From NCBI RefSeq assembly GCF_017351175.1, contig NZ_JAFMPN010000019.1, forward strand, positions 22,385-86,384: a DNA stretch of 64,000 nucleotides, written 5' to 3'. Both the position numbers and the translations under genes were made by a program. The DNA comes from Desulfovibrio sp. Huiquan2017 (GTDB taxonomy: Bacteria > Desulfobacterota > Desulfovibrionia > Desulfovibrionales > Desulfovibrionaceae). The notes under the pieces were generated by a model, which had not been told where the DNA came from, made no database searches, and was given only the letters and a program-made list of their open reading frames with translations. This document shows positions 1 through 10,052 of this stretch, piece after piece (the stretch's first letter is position 1; each line of letters opens with the position of its first letter).

Positions 1-564
1 GGCGTGGTCCAGGCGCGCATGGGGCAGGTTCTGTATCAGGATGAGGACATCACCAGGCTTTCCCCCAACACCATCGTCCACCAAGGCATCTGCCAGGTGC
101 CCGAAGGCCGCCTGATTTTCCCGGAGTTGACCGTCCAGGAGAACCTGGACATGGGCGCGTTCATGCGCAACAACAAGGCGGAAATCAAACGGGACATGGA
201 ATACTGCTTTGATCTTTTCCCCATTCTGGCGCGGCGGCGTCGGCAGCAGGGCGGCACTTTGTCCGGCGGCGAGCAGCAGATGCTGGCCATCGGGCGCGCG
301 CTCATGGCCCGGCCCGCGCTCCTGCTCCTGGACGAGCCGTCCATGGGGCTGGCCCCGTTGGTGGTTCGGCAGATCTTCGAGATCATCCGGAAGGTCAACA
401 GCGAGAGCAACACGACCATCTTCCTGGTGGAGCAGAACGCGAACCTGGCGCTGAAGATCGGCCATCGGGGGTACGTCATGGAAAACGGGAGGGTCGTCTT
501 GACCGACTCCTGCGACAAACTGCTCGCAAACGAGCGGGTGAAACGGGCCTACCTGGGTCTATAA
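1..564 (+). CDS. livF: Branched-chain amino acid ABC transporter ATPase LivF, C-terminal part
   Basis: Cytoplasmic ATPase that powers high-affinity leucine/isoleucine/valine (or related amide) uptake with LivG, LivH, LivM and a periplasmic binding protein. The reading frame is open at base 1, so the first ~50 residues including Walker A lie outside the window. Visible are the Q-loop region (CQVPEGRLIFPELTVQENL), the signature LSGGEQQ, Walker B LLLLDEPSMGLAP and the H/switch area VEQNANLAL. This LivF-type layout (VPEGR after the Q-loop, QEN) separates it from LivG. A hairpin follows the stop codon, so it is probably the last gene of its operon. Confidence 0.93.
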   Translation, partial: GVVQARMGQVLYQDEDITRLSPNTIVHQGICQVPEGRLIFPELTVQENLDMGAFMRNNKAEIKRDMEYCFDLFPILARRRRQQGGTLSGGEQQMLAIGRALMARPALLLLDEPSMGLAPLVVRQIFEIIRKVNSESNTTIFLVEQNANLALKIGHRGYVMENGRVVLTDSCDKLLANERVKRAYLGL

Positions 565-2091
<1,527 letters not shown>

Positions 2092-2161
2092 CCGCCGTGC
2101 CCGGACGCATGAATGGTAATTCGTCTTTTCATTTCTCGCATTGTGAATTAGAGAGAAACGC

Positions 2162-3706
2162 ATGCACGACAATAGAGTACTCATCCTTGATTTTGGCAGC
2201 CAGTTCACTCAGCTGATCGCACGTCGCGTGCGCGAGGCCGGGGTGTATTCCGAGATTCATCCCTGCAACGTCGATCCCGAGCGGGTCAAGGCATTCAAGC
2301 CCTCGGCCCTGATCCTGTCCGGCGGTCCGTCCAGCGTGTTGGAAGGCGGTTGTCCCGCACTGAACATGGAATACCTCGAAATGGGCATTCCGGTGCTGGG
2401 CATCTGCTACGGCATGCAGTTGCTGGCCCACAACCTGGGTGGCCGGGTGGTGGCCTCCACGGACCGCGAATACGGCCGGGCCCAGTTCTCCGCCCAGAAC
2501 GATTGCATTCTGTTCGACGGGGTGGAGGACAAGGACGACCTGACCGTATGGATGTCCCACGGCGACCGGGTGGAGAAACTCCCCGAGGGCTTCAAGCCCA
2601 TGGGCAAGAGCGACTCCATCGAGTTCGCCGCCATGGGCAACCCCGAGAAGAAGATCTACGCCCTCCAGTTCCACCCCGAGGTGGCCCACACCACTGACGG
2701 CTCCCTGATCATCCAGAACTTCCTGTTCAAGGTGGCCGGACTCAAGGCCACCTGGTCCATGGCTTCCTTCGTGGACACCACCATCGATGCCCTCAAGGAG
2801 CAGGTCGGCGACGGCAAGGTCGTGCTCGGCCTGTCCGGCGGCATCGACTCCACCGTGGCTGCGGTCATGCTGCACAAGGCCATCGGCAAGAACCTGCACT
2901 GCATCTTCGTGGACAACGGGCTGTTGCACATGGGCGAACGCGAGGAGGTCATCGGCTTCCTGGCCGAACACTTCGACCTGAATGTCAAGATGGTCGACGC
3001 CGCCGACGAGTTCCTCAACGACCTCAAGGGCGTCGAGGACCCGGAGAAGAAGCGCAAGATTATCGGCCATAAGTTCATCGAAGTCTTCGACCGCGAGGCC
3101 AAGGCCATCAAGGGCGTCGAGTTCCTCGGTCAGGGCACCCTGTACCCGGACGTCATCGAGTCCGAGTCCTTCAAGGGCCCCTCGGCCGTTATCAAGTCCC
3201 ACCACAACGTGGGCGGCCTGCCCGAGACCATGAACCTCAAGCTGGTCGAACCCCTGCGTGAGCTGTTCAAGGACGAGGTGCGCCGCGCCGCCTACGAGCT
3301 CGGCCTGCCCGAGCACATCATCTGGCGCCAGCCGTTCCCCGGCCCGGGATTGTCCATCCGCGTCATCGGCGAGGTCACCGAGGAGCGTCTCCATATTCTC
3401 CGCCTGGCCGACAAGATCGTCCAGAACGAGATGATGGCCGCCGACTGGTACCGCAAGGTCTGGCAGGGCTTCGCCGTGCTGCTGCCGCTCAAGACTGTGG
3501 GCGTCATGGGCGACGGTCGGACCTACGAGAACGTCATCGCCCTGCGCATCGTCGATTCCCTGGATGCCATGACTGCGGATTGGTCCCGGCTGCCCTCGGA
3601 GCTGTTGGCCCGCATGTCCAACCGGATCATCCGCGAGGTCAAGGGCGTCAACCGCGTGGTCCTGGACATCTCCTCCAAGCCGCCGAGCACCATTGAATGG
3701 GAATAG
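2162..3706 (+). CDS. guaA: GMP synthase (glutamine-hydrolysing)
   Basis: Converts XMP to GMP using ATP and glutamine-derived ammonia. The N-terminal class I amidotransferase carries Cys82 in GICYGMQ and the His171/Glu173 pair in [10 protein letters not shown]. The ATP pyrophosphatase domain begins with the PP-loop SGGIDS at 225-230. The C-terminal dimerisation/XMP-binding domain ends in KPPSTIEWE, as is typical. At 514 residues it is full length. tatB starts 34 bases after its stop with no terminator between, so guaBA and tatBC may share transcripts. Confidence 0.98.
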   Translation: MHDNRVLILDFGSQFTQLIARRVREAGVYSEIHPCNVDPERVKAFKPSALILSGGPSSVLEGGCPALNMEYLEMGIPVLGICYGMQLLAHNLGGRVVASTDREYGRAQFSAQNDCILFDGVEDKDDLTVWMSHGDRVEKLPEGFKPMGKSDSIEFAAMGNPEKKIYALQFHPEVAHTTDGSLIIQNFLFKVAGLKATWSMASFVDTTIDALKEQVGDGKVVLGLSGGIDSTVAAVMLHKAIGKNLHCIFVDNGLLHMGEREEVIGFLAEHFDLNVKMVDAADEFLNDLKGVEDPEKKRKIIGHKFIEVFDREAKAIKGVEFLGQGTLYPDVIESESFKGPSAVIKSHHNVGGLPETMNLKLVEPLRELFKDEVRRAAYELGLPEHIIWRQPFPGPGLSIRVIGEVTEERLHILRLADKIVQNEMMAADWYRKVWQGFAVLLPLKTVGVMGDGRTYENVIALRIVDSLDAMTADWSRLPSELLARMSNRIIREVKGVNRVVLDISSKPPSTIEWE

Positions 3707-3740
3707 CCCGAGTGAGTAACCCCCAGCCCCAGGTGAGCAT

Positions 3741-4076
3741 ATGTTTGGAATAGGCGGACCTGAATTATTGATTATCTGCGTGGTGGCCTTGATCGTCATC
3801 GGCCCCCAGAAGCTGCCCGATTTGTTGCGTTCCCTGGGCAAGGGCGTGGCCGAGTTCAAGCGCGTGGGCAATGAGGTCAAGTCCACCCTGGACGATGAGG
3901 TCTCCAAGGCCGAAGCCGCCGCGCGCAAGAAGGAAGTGGACGCCGAACTGGCCCGCCGCAAGGCTCAGAAGGCCAAGGAGGAGGCTGCGGCCGCCGAGTC
4001 CGCCCCCGAGGTCGAGACCTCAGGGGAGACTGCGGTTTCGGCTTCCGAGCCCGTGTCCGAAGAGAAAAAGGCCTAG
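3741..4076 (+). CDS. tatB: Sec-independent translocase TatB-like subunit
   Basis: Single-span inner-membrane subunit of the twin-arginine translocase, which exports folded (often cofactor-loaded) proteins. The start [21 protein letters not shown] carries the acidic residue in the helix (GGPELL), typical of TatB and unlike most TatA. The [10 protein letters not shown] hinge, an amphipathic helix, and then a long charged Glu/Lys/Ala-rich tail follow. A ribosome binding site (AGGTGAG) precedes the ATG. tatC starts 6 bases after the stop. TatA/TatB assignment in single-copy loci is often ambiguous, so a dual TatA/B role remains possible. Confidence 0.88.
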   Translation: MFGIGGPELLIICVVALIVIGPQKLPDLLRSLGKGVAEFKRVGNEVKSTLDDEVSKAEAAARKKEVDAELARRKAQKAKEEAAAAESAPEVETSGETAVSASEPVSEEKKA

Positions 4077-4082
4077 GTTGGA

Positions 4083-5420
4083 ATGAGTTCCGATAAAGAC
4101 GACGTCAAGGGAACCGAAGAGCAGCCTGTTGACGAGAGCCCGGTGACGCCCGACGAGGACCCGTCCCTGATCGACGGAGAGCCGACCGAGCCCGAGGCGG
4201 AAGCCGGTGAAACTCCGGATGACGAAACCTCGGAAACCGGGGCGGTCCGGGACGTGCCCGAGCCGGATGATTCCGGTCTGTCTGAAACGGCCGACAGTCA
4301 TTCCGATGACGACGGCTCCGGCGACGGCGGTTCGGACGACGGCGACGATGCGGACGATCCGGCCGACGGTACGCTTTCGGTCGTTTCCGACGAAGAACCC
4401 GAGGCCGCCGGGGAAGATGACGAAGACGACGGGGACGAAGACGAGGATGAGGAGGGCGAGGGGGCGCAGATGTCCCTGCTCGACCATCTGGCCGAACTCC
4501 GTTCGCGCCTGACCCGCGCCTTCATCGCCGTGGGCGTGGGCATGCTGGCCTGCTATTCCTTTGCCGGACAGATGTTCGACATCCTCATGCAGCCCATGGT
4601 GGATGTCTTTCAGAAGCAGGCCGCCGTGGCCGCGCCGTTGTTGACGCCGGAGTTCTACCAGCAATTCGGCGAGGTGTTCCAGAAGATGCTCGCGGCCAAC
4701 GGGTTCGACCACCCCGAGCAGATGCAGATATTCATGGGCGCCCTGCAAAAGGCCCTCATGGCCGTGGCCCGGGAAGGTCATTTTCAGTATACCTACCCGG
4801 CCGAGGCCTTTTTCGCGCACATCAAGATATCCATCGTGGCGGGCCTTTTTCTGGTCAGCCCGTACGTGTTTGCCCAGATATGGGGTTTTATCGCCCCCGG
4901 CCTGTACTCCCACGAGCGCAAGTGGATGGTGCCCATGGCCCTGTTCTCCGGGCTGTTCTTCACCGGCGGCGCGTTGTTCGGCTATTTCCAGGTTTTCCCC
5001 TACGCTTTCGACTTCTTTGCCGGGTTCTCCAACGAGGGTATCCAGTTTGTTCCCAAGCTCAATGAATATCTCAGTTTCTGCTTGAAATTGTTGTTCGCTT
5101 TCGGTTTGGTCTTCGAGCTGCCCCTGTTCATCTTCTTCCTGGCCAGGCTGGGGATGGTTTCCTCCACCGGCCTGCGCAAGAAGCGCAAGTACGCCATCCT
5201 GTGCGCCTTCATCCTGTCGGCCATCCTGACGCCGCCGGATCCCTTCACCCAGTGCCTTATGGCCGGGCCCCTGATCGTTCTCTACGAGCTCGGCATCTGG
5301 GTAGCCTTCTTTTTCGGCAAGAAGGAGAAGCGCCATCTCAAGAAGCAAGCCGAGGCCGAGGCCAAGGCCCAGGCAGAGCTGGACGCCGCGGCGGACGGGA
5401 GCGGAGAAGAAGCGCCGTAA
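4083..5420 (+). CDS. tatC: Sec-independent translocase TatC with acidic N-terminal extension
   Basis: Polytopic receptor subunit of the Tat translocase, binding twin-arginine signal peptides. The conserved core begins at about residue 130 (MSLLDHLAELRSRL) and contains GFIAPGLYSHERK, including the signal-binding Glu, and the TPPDPFTQ motif of the last loops. Two features are unusual. Residues 1-129 form an almost purely Asp/Glu/Gly/Ser tail, and the first periplasmic loop carries roughly 45 extra residues (about 175-225) compared with E. coli TatC. An internal ATG at 4470, preceded by purine-rich GAGGAGGG sequence, could give a conventional ~316-residue TatC. The long form is supported by close spacing to tatB. 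Confidence 0.93.
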   Translation: MSSDKDDVKGTEEQPVDESPVTPDEDPSLIDGEPTEPEAEAGETPDDETSETGAVRDVPEPDDSGLSETADSHSDDDGSGDGGSDDGDDADDPADGTLSVVSDEEPEAAGEDDEDDGDEDEDEEGEGAQMSLLDHLAELRSRLTRAFIAVGVGMLACYSFAGQMFDILMQPMVDVFQKQAAVAAPLLTPEFYQQFGEVFQKMLAANGFDHPEQMQIFMGALQKALMAVAREGHFQYTYPAEAFFAHIKISIVAGLFLVSPYVFAQIWGFIAPGLYSHERKWMVPMALFSGLFFTGGALFGYFQVFPYAFDFFAGFSNEGIQFVPKLNEYLSFCLKLLFAFGLVFELPLFIFFLARLGMVSSTGLRKKRKYAILCAFILSAILTPPDPFTQCLMAGPLIVLYELGIWVAFFFGKKEKRHLKKQAEAEAKAQAELDAAADGSGEEAP

Positions 5421-5432
5421 CGACCACATTCG

Positions 5433-5474
5433 GGGCGGGCACTGCAAAAGCCGGTGTCTGCCCTGTTTATTTTT
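5433..5474 (+). terminator. Terminator after tatC
   Basis: A ten-pair stem (with G-U pairs) forms between GGGCGGGCAC at 5433-5442 and GTGTCTGCCC at 5454-5463, followed by T-rich TGTTTATTTTT. It ends the guaBA-tatBC stretch before hisB. Confidence 0.7.
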
Positions 5475-5532
5475 CTAGTCTTTTCCTCTATGTATGGAGA
5501 TGACGCTACGTTCTACAGGAAAGGAGTGCGCC

Positions 5533-6114
5533 ATGCGCCAGGCCACAGTGGCTCGGACCACCAAGGAAACGGACATCAAGCTGACCCTGAATCTCGACGG
5601 TGAGGGGACAGCCAATGTGGACACCGGCATCGGGTTCGCGGATCATATGCTCACCCTGTGGGCCTTCTGGGCCGGATTCGATCTGGACCTGACCTGCCGG
5701 GGCGATCTGGAGATCGACACCCACCACAGCCTCGAGGACATCGGGTTGTGCCTGGGCCAGGCCCTGGCCGAGGCGCTGGGCGACAAGCGGGGCATCAACC
5801 GCGTGGCTTCGGCCAAGGTCCCCATGGACGAGGCCCTGGCCGAAGTGGTCGTGGACCTGTCCGGCCGTCCGTACATCGTCTATGACGATGCGCTCCTGCC
5901 CGATTTCATCGCGGGCGACGAGAAGGACGTCTGGCGTGAATTTCTGAAGTCTCTGGCATACAAGGCGGGCATGAACCTGCATGTCAAATTCGAATACGGC
6001 TTAAACGGCCATCATTTGCTGGAAGCGGCCTTCAAGGCACTGGGCTTGGCACTGGCCCGGGCCGCCGCCGTGGGGCGAAAGGGGGTTTCCAGCACCAAAG
6101 GGAGTCTCGACTGA
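5533..6114 (+). CDS. hisB: Imidazoleglycerol-phosphate dehydratase
   Basis: Mn-dependent dehydration of imidazoleglycerol phosphate to imidazoleacetol phosphate in histidine synthesis. It is a monofunctional HisB of 193 residues. The metal-binding repeats are visible as [18 protein letters not shown] and [13 protein letters not shown]. The ATG at 5533 is chosen because AGGAAAGGAG ends 8 bases upstream; an upstream in-frame ATG at 5494 lacks such a site and adds residues not seen in the family. The TGA overlaps the ATG of the following lipoprotein by one base. hisA lies 3.1 kb downstream, beyond an accessory island. Confidence 0.96.
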   Translation: MRQATVARTTKETDIKLTLNLDGEGTANVDTGIGFADHMLTLWAFWAGFDLDLTCRGDLEIDTHHSLEDIGLCLGQALAEALGDKRGINRVASAKVPMDEALAEVVVDLSGRPYIVYDDALLPDFIAGDEKDVWREFLKSLAYKAGMNLHVKFEYGLNGHHLLEAAFKALGLALARAAAVGRKGVSSTKGSLD

Positions 6115-6767
6115 TGAAACGTTCCGCTATTTTTATCGCCCCGGCATTGCTTTGTCTGGGGCTGCTCCTCATGGCGGGTTGCGGTACGACCTCCCGCACG
6201 GCCGCCGTGCCGCGTCCCGAGGGCAAGCTGGCCGTGGCCGGGTTCACCAATCCCACCTACAACTGGGAGTTGCTGGCTGGCTACCTTGAGGAAGAGGGCA
6301 AACCCGCCCCCGCAGGGACCATCGAAACCCTGAACATGGTCTTGGCCGACACCCTGCAGGCCCATCAAGTCTTCGACTACATCACCCCGGACGCCGTGAG
6401 CCAATGCGAGGATGTGGTCGTGTTCGAGGATTCCGGCAAACCCAAGGTGTCGGCGTGGAAGTACTGGCTTGGCGTGGGTAAGTGCATCCAGGCGGACTTT
6501 CTGCTCGTTCCCCAACTGACCACTTGGCGTGAGCGGGTCGGGAGCAACTCGGGCGTGGAGACGCCTGCCTCGGTGGCCATTGATTTCTATCTTATCGATG
6601 TCAAGAACGAGCGGATGATCCGTTCTCGGTACGAGGAGACCCAGCAATCCCTGTTGGAGAACCTCTACAACGCCAAAAAGTTCGCTGCCCGCGGCGGTAA
6701 GTGGGTGACCGCCACCCGCCTGGCCCAGGACGGGATCGACGAGAAACTCACGGAACTCGGATTATGA
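6114..6767 (+). CDS. Putative outer-membrane lipoprotein, unknown function
   Basis: 217 residues with a lipoprotein signal peptide: positively charged start, hydrophobic stretch, and lipobox MAGC with Cys23. The mature part has no repeat or catalytic motif that I recognise. It has a mixed alpha/beta look (KLAVAGFTNPTYN, then DYITPDAVSQ, then FYLIDVKNERMIRSRY) reminiscent of CsgG/FlgT-like periplasmic folds, but I cannot confirm this. Its start overlaps the hisB stop (TGATG), so it is probably translated from the hisB mRNA. A strong terminator follows at 6817. Confidence 0.75.
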   Translation: MKRSAIFIAPALLCLGLLLMAGCGTTSRTAAVPRPEGKLAVAGFTNPTYNWELLAGYLEEEGKPAPAGTIETLNMVLADTLQAHQVFDYITPDAVSQCEDVVVFEDSGKPKVSAWKYWLGVGKCIQADFLLVPQLTTWRERVGSNSGVETPASVAIDFYLIDVKNERMIRSRYEETQQSLLENLYNAKKFAARGGKWVTATRLAQDGIDEKLTELGL

Positions 6768-6816
6768 TTTTGACGCGCGTAGAATAAAACGCGCTTGAGG
6801 ACCAATAAAAAGTCAG

Positions 6817-6845
6817 CCCGCTCTCTTTGGAGAGCGGGTTTTTTT
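6817..6845 (+). terminator. Strong intrinsic terminator after the hisB-lipoprotein pair
   Basis: A perfect nine-pair stem joins CCCGCTCTC (6817-6825) and GAGAGCGGG (6830-6838) around loop TTTG, followed by seven T residues. Confidence 0.93.
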
Positions 6846-6894
6846 GTTACCGACAGGATAATCGGTTTCCGGTGTGGTGCCGAGCTGAAACTGG

Positions 6895-6916
6895 AAAGCC
6901 GGTTTACCGGCTTTTT
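6895..6916 (+). terminator. Second hairpin with T-run, tandem terminator
   Basis: AAAGCCGG at 6895-6902 and CCGGCTTT at 6907-6914 form a perfect eight-pair stem with loop TTTA and end in five Ts. It stands 50 bases after the first terminator and marks the left edge of the AT-richer island. The remaining ~140 bases to the lysozyme gene are AT-rich and contain no gene that I can see. Confidence 0.7.
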
Positions 6917-7057
6917 AATGAAACCATATCAAGTCCCTTTTTTGTGCTTTTTTTATCTTTTCAGTATCCTTTTTCGCCCGTTTGTCTTCTGGACCGAAAA
7001 CCGGAGTTAGGATGTTCGATTTTTGAAAATCAACACCCTGACAGGAGGAAACCGGCT

Positions 7058-8445
7058 ATGTTGGACTTTGGAAAATCTCTCATCACCATGAATCCCGACG
7101 AGCAGAAGAAGGTGCTTGGCAACGCAACCAACGGGCAGCGCCGGGCTGCCTTGGGAATGGGCATCGGTTTCAAGAATCAACACCAGCCTCAACAGCAGCG
7201 ACAGCAGAAGCGGGATGCCTACCACGATCTGGACCGGCTCAACTTCACTGTTGAAAAGGAGAACGAGGCGCACGACTTCTTCGGCAAAGGGCTTGCCGAC
7301 TGGCAGAAGAACGTCACCGGCAGGGAACCGTCCAATGACGCCATCCATCTCAAGAAGCAGTTCGACGATTACGAGTCATCCATCCTCTCCACCGTGCCCA
7401 AGGGCGGCAAGCGGCATACGGCGCTGGTGGACTCGTTGTCCAGGATCAAGGAGGGCTTTTTAAAGCAAGGACATCAGTTCGCCTTGGACAAGCTCAATGA
7501 GCGTTCCCGCAATGTCCTCGACAAAGGTTTGCAGCGTATCGCCAAAGGCGCGCTCGGCGCCAAGGATGAAAATGGCGTCCAGGCCCACGATGATGCGGCT
7601 TTTGACCTCATCAACAAGTACGTCCTGTCCGAGGCCAAGTTTGATGGGAAGGATGCCGACGCCATGTACGACAAGTACTTGGGATATGCCGGTGTTAACG
7701 TAGAGAAAGCACGGGCGTCTGAGAACGAAGATGTACCGGGTGCCAAGCCGGGCTTCAAGATGGAGGATGCCGAGATGTATGCCGAGAAAGACACCGGTAC
7801 TGTAGGTGATGCTGGTGGTGAGCAAAAGGCAGAGCCTAAAAAAGAGCCCAATATGAAAACAGAGGAGGATGTGGAGAAGGGCGATGGTCACAATCGGTCG
7901 GTGCCTGATAAGGATGCCGAACCGAAACGTGAAAAAGGAAAAGTTCAGACATTTGATCGATTCAAGCCTGGTGAGATGGCTTCAAGTGAAGATGTGAAAG
8001 AGCGCCTCAAAAAACGCGAGGTTTATCGCGAAAAGCCTTACGACAACGATGGAGCGAGGAATTGTACCATTGGGTATGGACATCTATTGCATCGTGGAGC
8101 CTGTACACAAGAAGACTATGACGAGTACAAGGACGGCTGGTCTAAAGAAAAGGCTCAAGAAATGTTTGAAAGTGATGTGAAAACACCGAGGAGATTGTCA
8201 AAAAACATGTCAAAGTGGATTTGTCGCAGGGAGAGTATGATGCCTTGACACATTTTGTTTTTAACGTAGGCGAATCTGGATTTAAGACATCAACTTTGCT
8301 AAAGAAACTCAACTCCGGCAACTATGAGGGGGTCCCCGATGAAATGAGGCGCTGGAACAAAGGCACTGTGAATGGTGAAAAAGTAGTAATCGATGGACTC
8401 AAAAAGCGAAGAGAGGATCAGGTTGAAATTTATAATAAAAAATAG
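7058..8445 (+). pseudogene. Large protein with C-terminal phage-type (GH24) lysozyme domain, broken by a -1 frameshift
   Basis: The ATG at 7058 has AGGAGG at 7043-7048. Residues 1 to ~300 form a hydrophilic, mainly helical region that I cannot assign, ending in a Lys/Glu/Pro-rich linker. A T4-lysozyme-type domain follows: Glu321, Asp331 (or Asp329) and Thr337 in the CTIGYGHL block match the catalytic Glu-Asp-Thr. The frame from 7058 stops at 8248, but the rest of the domain (LSQGEYDALTHFVFNVG ... GLKKRREDQVEIY) continues in the -1 frame to 8445. The peptide before the break reads as lysozyme only if one A is restored in the A-run 8180-8183, so a one-base deletion (real or a sequencing error) is the simplest explanation. 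An in-phase slippery heptamer A-AAA-AAC lies at 8200-8206. The gene overlaps the next one. Confidence 0.75.
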
Positions 8446-8863
8446 ATTTTTGCTGGGTTGGTTACTGTGTCTCGCGATCTGTCCTTTCGCCTTTGCACAA
8501 CAGCAAGCAGATAATGCCTCATTATCTCATTCAGTACGAGATCCGTTATCTGATTGTAATATGGCTGAGATAGACCGACAAATGGACGCAATAATCGATA
8601 AGATCAAGGTTGAATATGCAGATGACCAGCTTTTTTTGAAAAAATTGGATGAGGCTCAATCTGCTTGGGAGGCATACAGGGAAGCCTTTCTTCTATCGGT
8701 TTATCCTGAGGAGGACGCTCGTGCCATGTATGGCAGCGTCTTTGACGCCTGTTGGTGTTTTCGATACACCGCCAAAACAGAAGAACGGATCAAAGAGCTT
8801 CAAATGTGGTTAGACAAGGTTGAAGAAGGTGACGTCTGTTCTGGCAGTGTCCGGTTCAAATGA
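8423..8863 (+). CDS. Secreted LprI-type (DUF1311) putative lysozyme inhibitor or immunity protein
   Basis: 146 residues from a TTG at 8423 preceded by GAGAGGA at 8411-8417. This start gives a clean signal peptide (KFIIKNRFLLGWLLCLAICP) with a likely cut after AFA. An upstream ATG at 8393 would hide the signal peptide behind ten charged residues. The mature protein shows the LprI/DUF1311 pattern: Cys in the DCNMAEIDRQMD segment, a central AQSAWEAYREAF helix, Cys residues near CWCF and a final TEERIKEL helix. LprI proteins inhibit lysozymes, and this gene overlaps the end of a lysozyme-domain gene by 23 bases, so I infer a toxin-immunity relationship. Base composition is AT-rich compared with the surrounding chromosome. 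Confidence 0.72.
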   Translation: MKFIIKNRFLLGWLLCLAICPFAFAQQQADNASLSHSVRDPLSDCNMAEIDRQMDAIIDKIKVEYADDQLFLKKLDEAQSAWEAYREAFLLSVYPEEDARAMYGSVFDACWCFRYTAKTEERIKELQMWLDKVEEGDVCSGSVRFK

Positions 8864-8884
8864 TTCCAATCAACCCAAACAAAG

Positions 8885-8912
8885 GGTGGGGTAAAAGCCT
8901 CACCTTTTTTTT
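8885..8912 (+). terminator. Terminator after the LprI-type gene
   Basis: GGTGGGG (8885-8891) pairs with CCTCACC (8898-8904), with one G-U pair and loop TAAAAG, followed by eight Ts. Confidence 0.85.
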
Positions 8913-8934
8913 GATCAAACCTTATTGGCTCTCC

Positions 8935-9210
8935 TCAATTGATTTCTTTTCCCATCCAGGATAATGCTTCGCCTAGAGATTGTATGATCTGGATTTGGGT
9001 TAGGGCATGAGCAAAATCTCTCTGGTTTGAGTTCGCGACAAGAGCTGCAACCGCAAGAATTCTTAAGCACAAAGAACGTCCAACTGCATAGAATATCCGA
9101 TGCGGGTAATCTTCGATTTTTATCTGCATCCAGAATGGACTTCGACCCTGTGTGTAAATCGTACATCTGTGCCAACCTAAAGTTGGGAAAATGGTGAATA
9201 ATGCATGAAA
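8935..9210 (-). pseudogene. Possible degraded ParE/RelE-like toxin remnant
   Basis: The ~400 bases between the LprI-type gene and hisA carry no intact gene. On the minus strand one frame open through 9210-8935 contains IEDYPHRIFYAVGRSLCLRI followed by LAVAAL, which resembles the core strand pair of ParE/RelE family toxins (YRIFYxVxxxxxxILAVxH). There is no good start codon, no partner antitoxin and no C-terminal toxin motif, so this would be a decayed remnant at best. It could equally be chance. Confidence 0.22.
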
Positions 9211-9263
9211 ATGAGCTTAAAATATTCAATAATTTCAAATAGTTAGATATAAGGATTTGGATT

Positions 9264-9992
9264 ATGATTCTCTTCCCCGCTGTAGATCTCAAAAATGGTG
9301 AGTGCGTCCGCCTGGCCCAGGGCAAGGAGGACGAGGTCACCGTGTTTGCTTCCGATCCCGTTGCCCAGGCGCGCTATTGGGAGGACCTCGGCGCGCGCTA
9401 TCTTCACGTGGTGGACCTGGACGGGGCCTTTTCCGGCGTGCCCAGGAACTTTGAGCTGATCAAGGCCATCTGCGCGGCCATCCGCATTCCGGTTCAGTTG
9501 GGCGGGGGCATCCGCGACATCGCCACTGCCAAGAAGTACGTCGAAGCGGGCGTGCGCCGGTTGATCATCGGCACCATGGCCCTGGAGGACCCGGACCTCT
9601 TCTCCGAGCTATGCAGGGCCCTGCCAGGCCGCATAGGCGTCTCCCTGGACGCCGTGGACGGCAAGCTCAAGACCAAGGGCTGGGTCGAGGACGCGGGGCT
9701 GACCATCGACGACGTCCTGCCCCGTCTCGAAGCCGAGGGCATCGCCTTCATCGTCTACACCGACATCGCCCGCGACGGCATGCAGACCGGCGTCAACCTC
9801 GACGCCCTGGCCGCGCTCTGCGCCAAGACCTCGGTCCCGGTCATCGCGGCCGGAGGCGTCCATACCCTCGACGACATCAAGAATTTGTACCCGCTGTCCC
9901 AGAAAGGCCTGGAAGGCGCCATCTCCGGCCGGGCCATCTATGTGGGCACGCTGGACGTCAAAGAGGCAAATGCCTGGATCGACGCCCAGTAG
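9264..9992 (+). CDS. hisA: ProFAR isomerase
   Basis: 1-(5-phosphoribosyl)-5-[(phosphoribosylamino)methylideneamino]imidazole-4-carboxamide isomerase; Amadori rearrangement in histidine synthesis. It is a TIM barrel of 242 residues. The catalytic Asp8 lies in [14 protein letters not shown], the second Asp in the YTDIARDGM segment, and the phosphate-binding glycines in LGGGIR and AAGGV. A weak AAGGA site precedes the ATG. High GC and codon use match the chromosome and contrast with the island immediately upstream. Confidence 0.97.
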   Translation: MILFPAVDLKNGECVRLAQGKEDEVTVFASDPVAQARYWEDLGARYLHVVDLDGAFSGVPRNFELIKAICAAIRIPVQLGGGIRDIATAKKYVEAGVRRLIIGTMALEDPDLFSELCRALPGRIGVSLDAVDGKLKTKGWVEDAGLTIDDVLPRLEAEGIAFIVYTDIARDGMQTGVNLDALAALCAKTSVPVIAAGGVHTLDDIKNLYPLSQKGLEGAISGRAIYVGTLDVKEANAWIDAQ

Positions 9993-10029
9993 AGTCGCGG
10001 GCTTTGTCCCGTGCGATGGAACGACAACA

Positions 10030-10052
10030 CCCCGCTTGCGCGGGGTTTTTTT
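10030..10052 (+). terminator. Terminator after hisA
   Basis: CCCCGC (10030-10035) pairs with GCGGGG (10040-10045) around loop TTGC, followed by seven Ts. Confidence 0.92.

Noticed and set aside
8915-9340. 141-codon minus-strand frame before hisA
   Set aside because: It extends into the hisA coding sequence, has no ribosome binding site and a Cys/Ser-rich non-protein-like composition. A different frame in the same stretch is listed as a weak toxin remnant instead.
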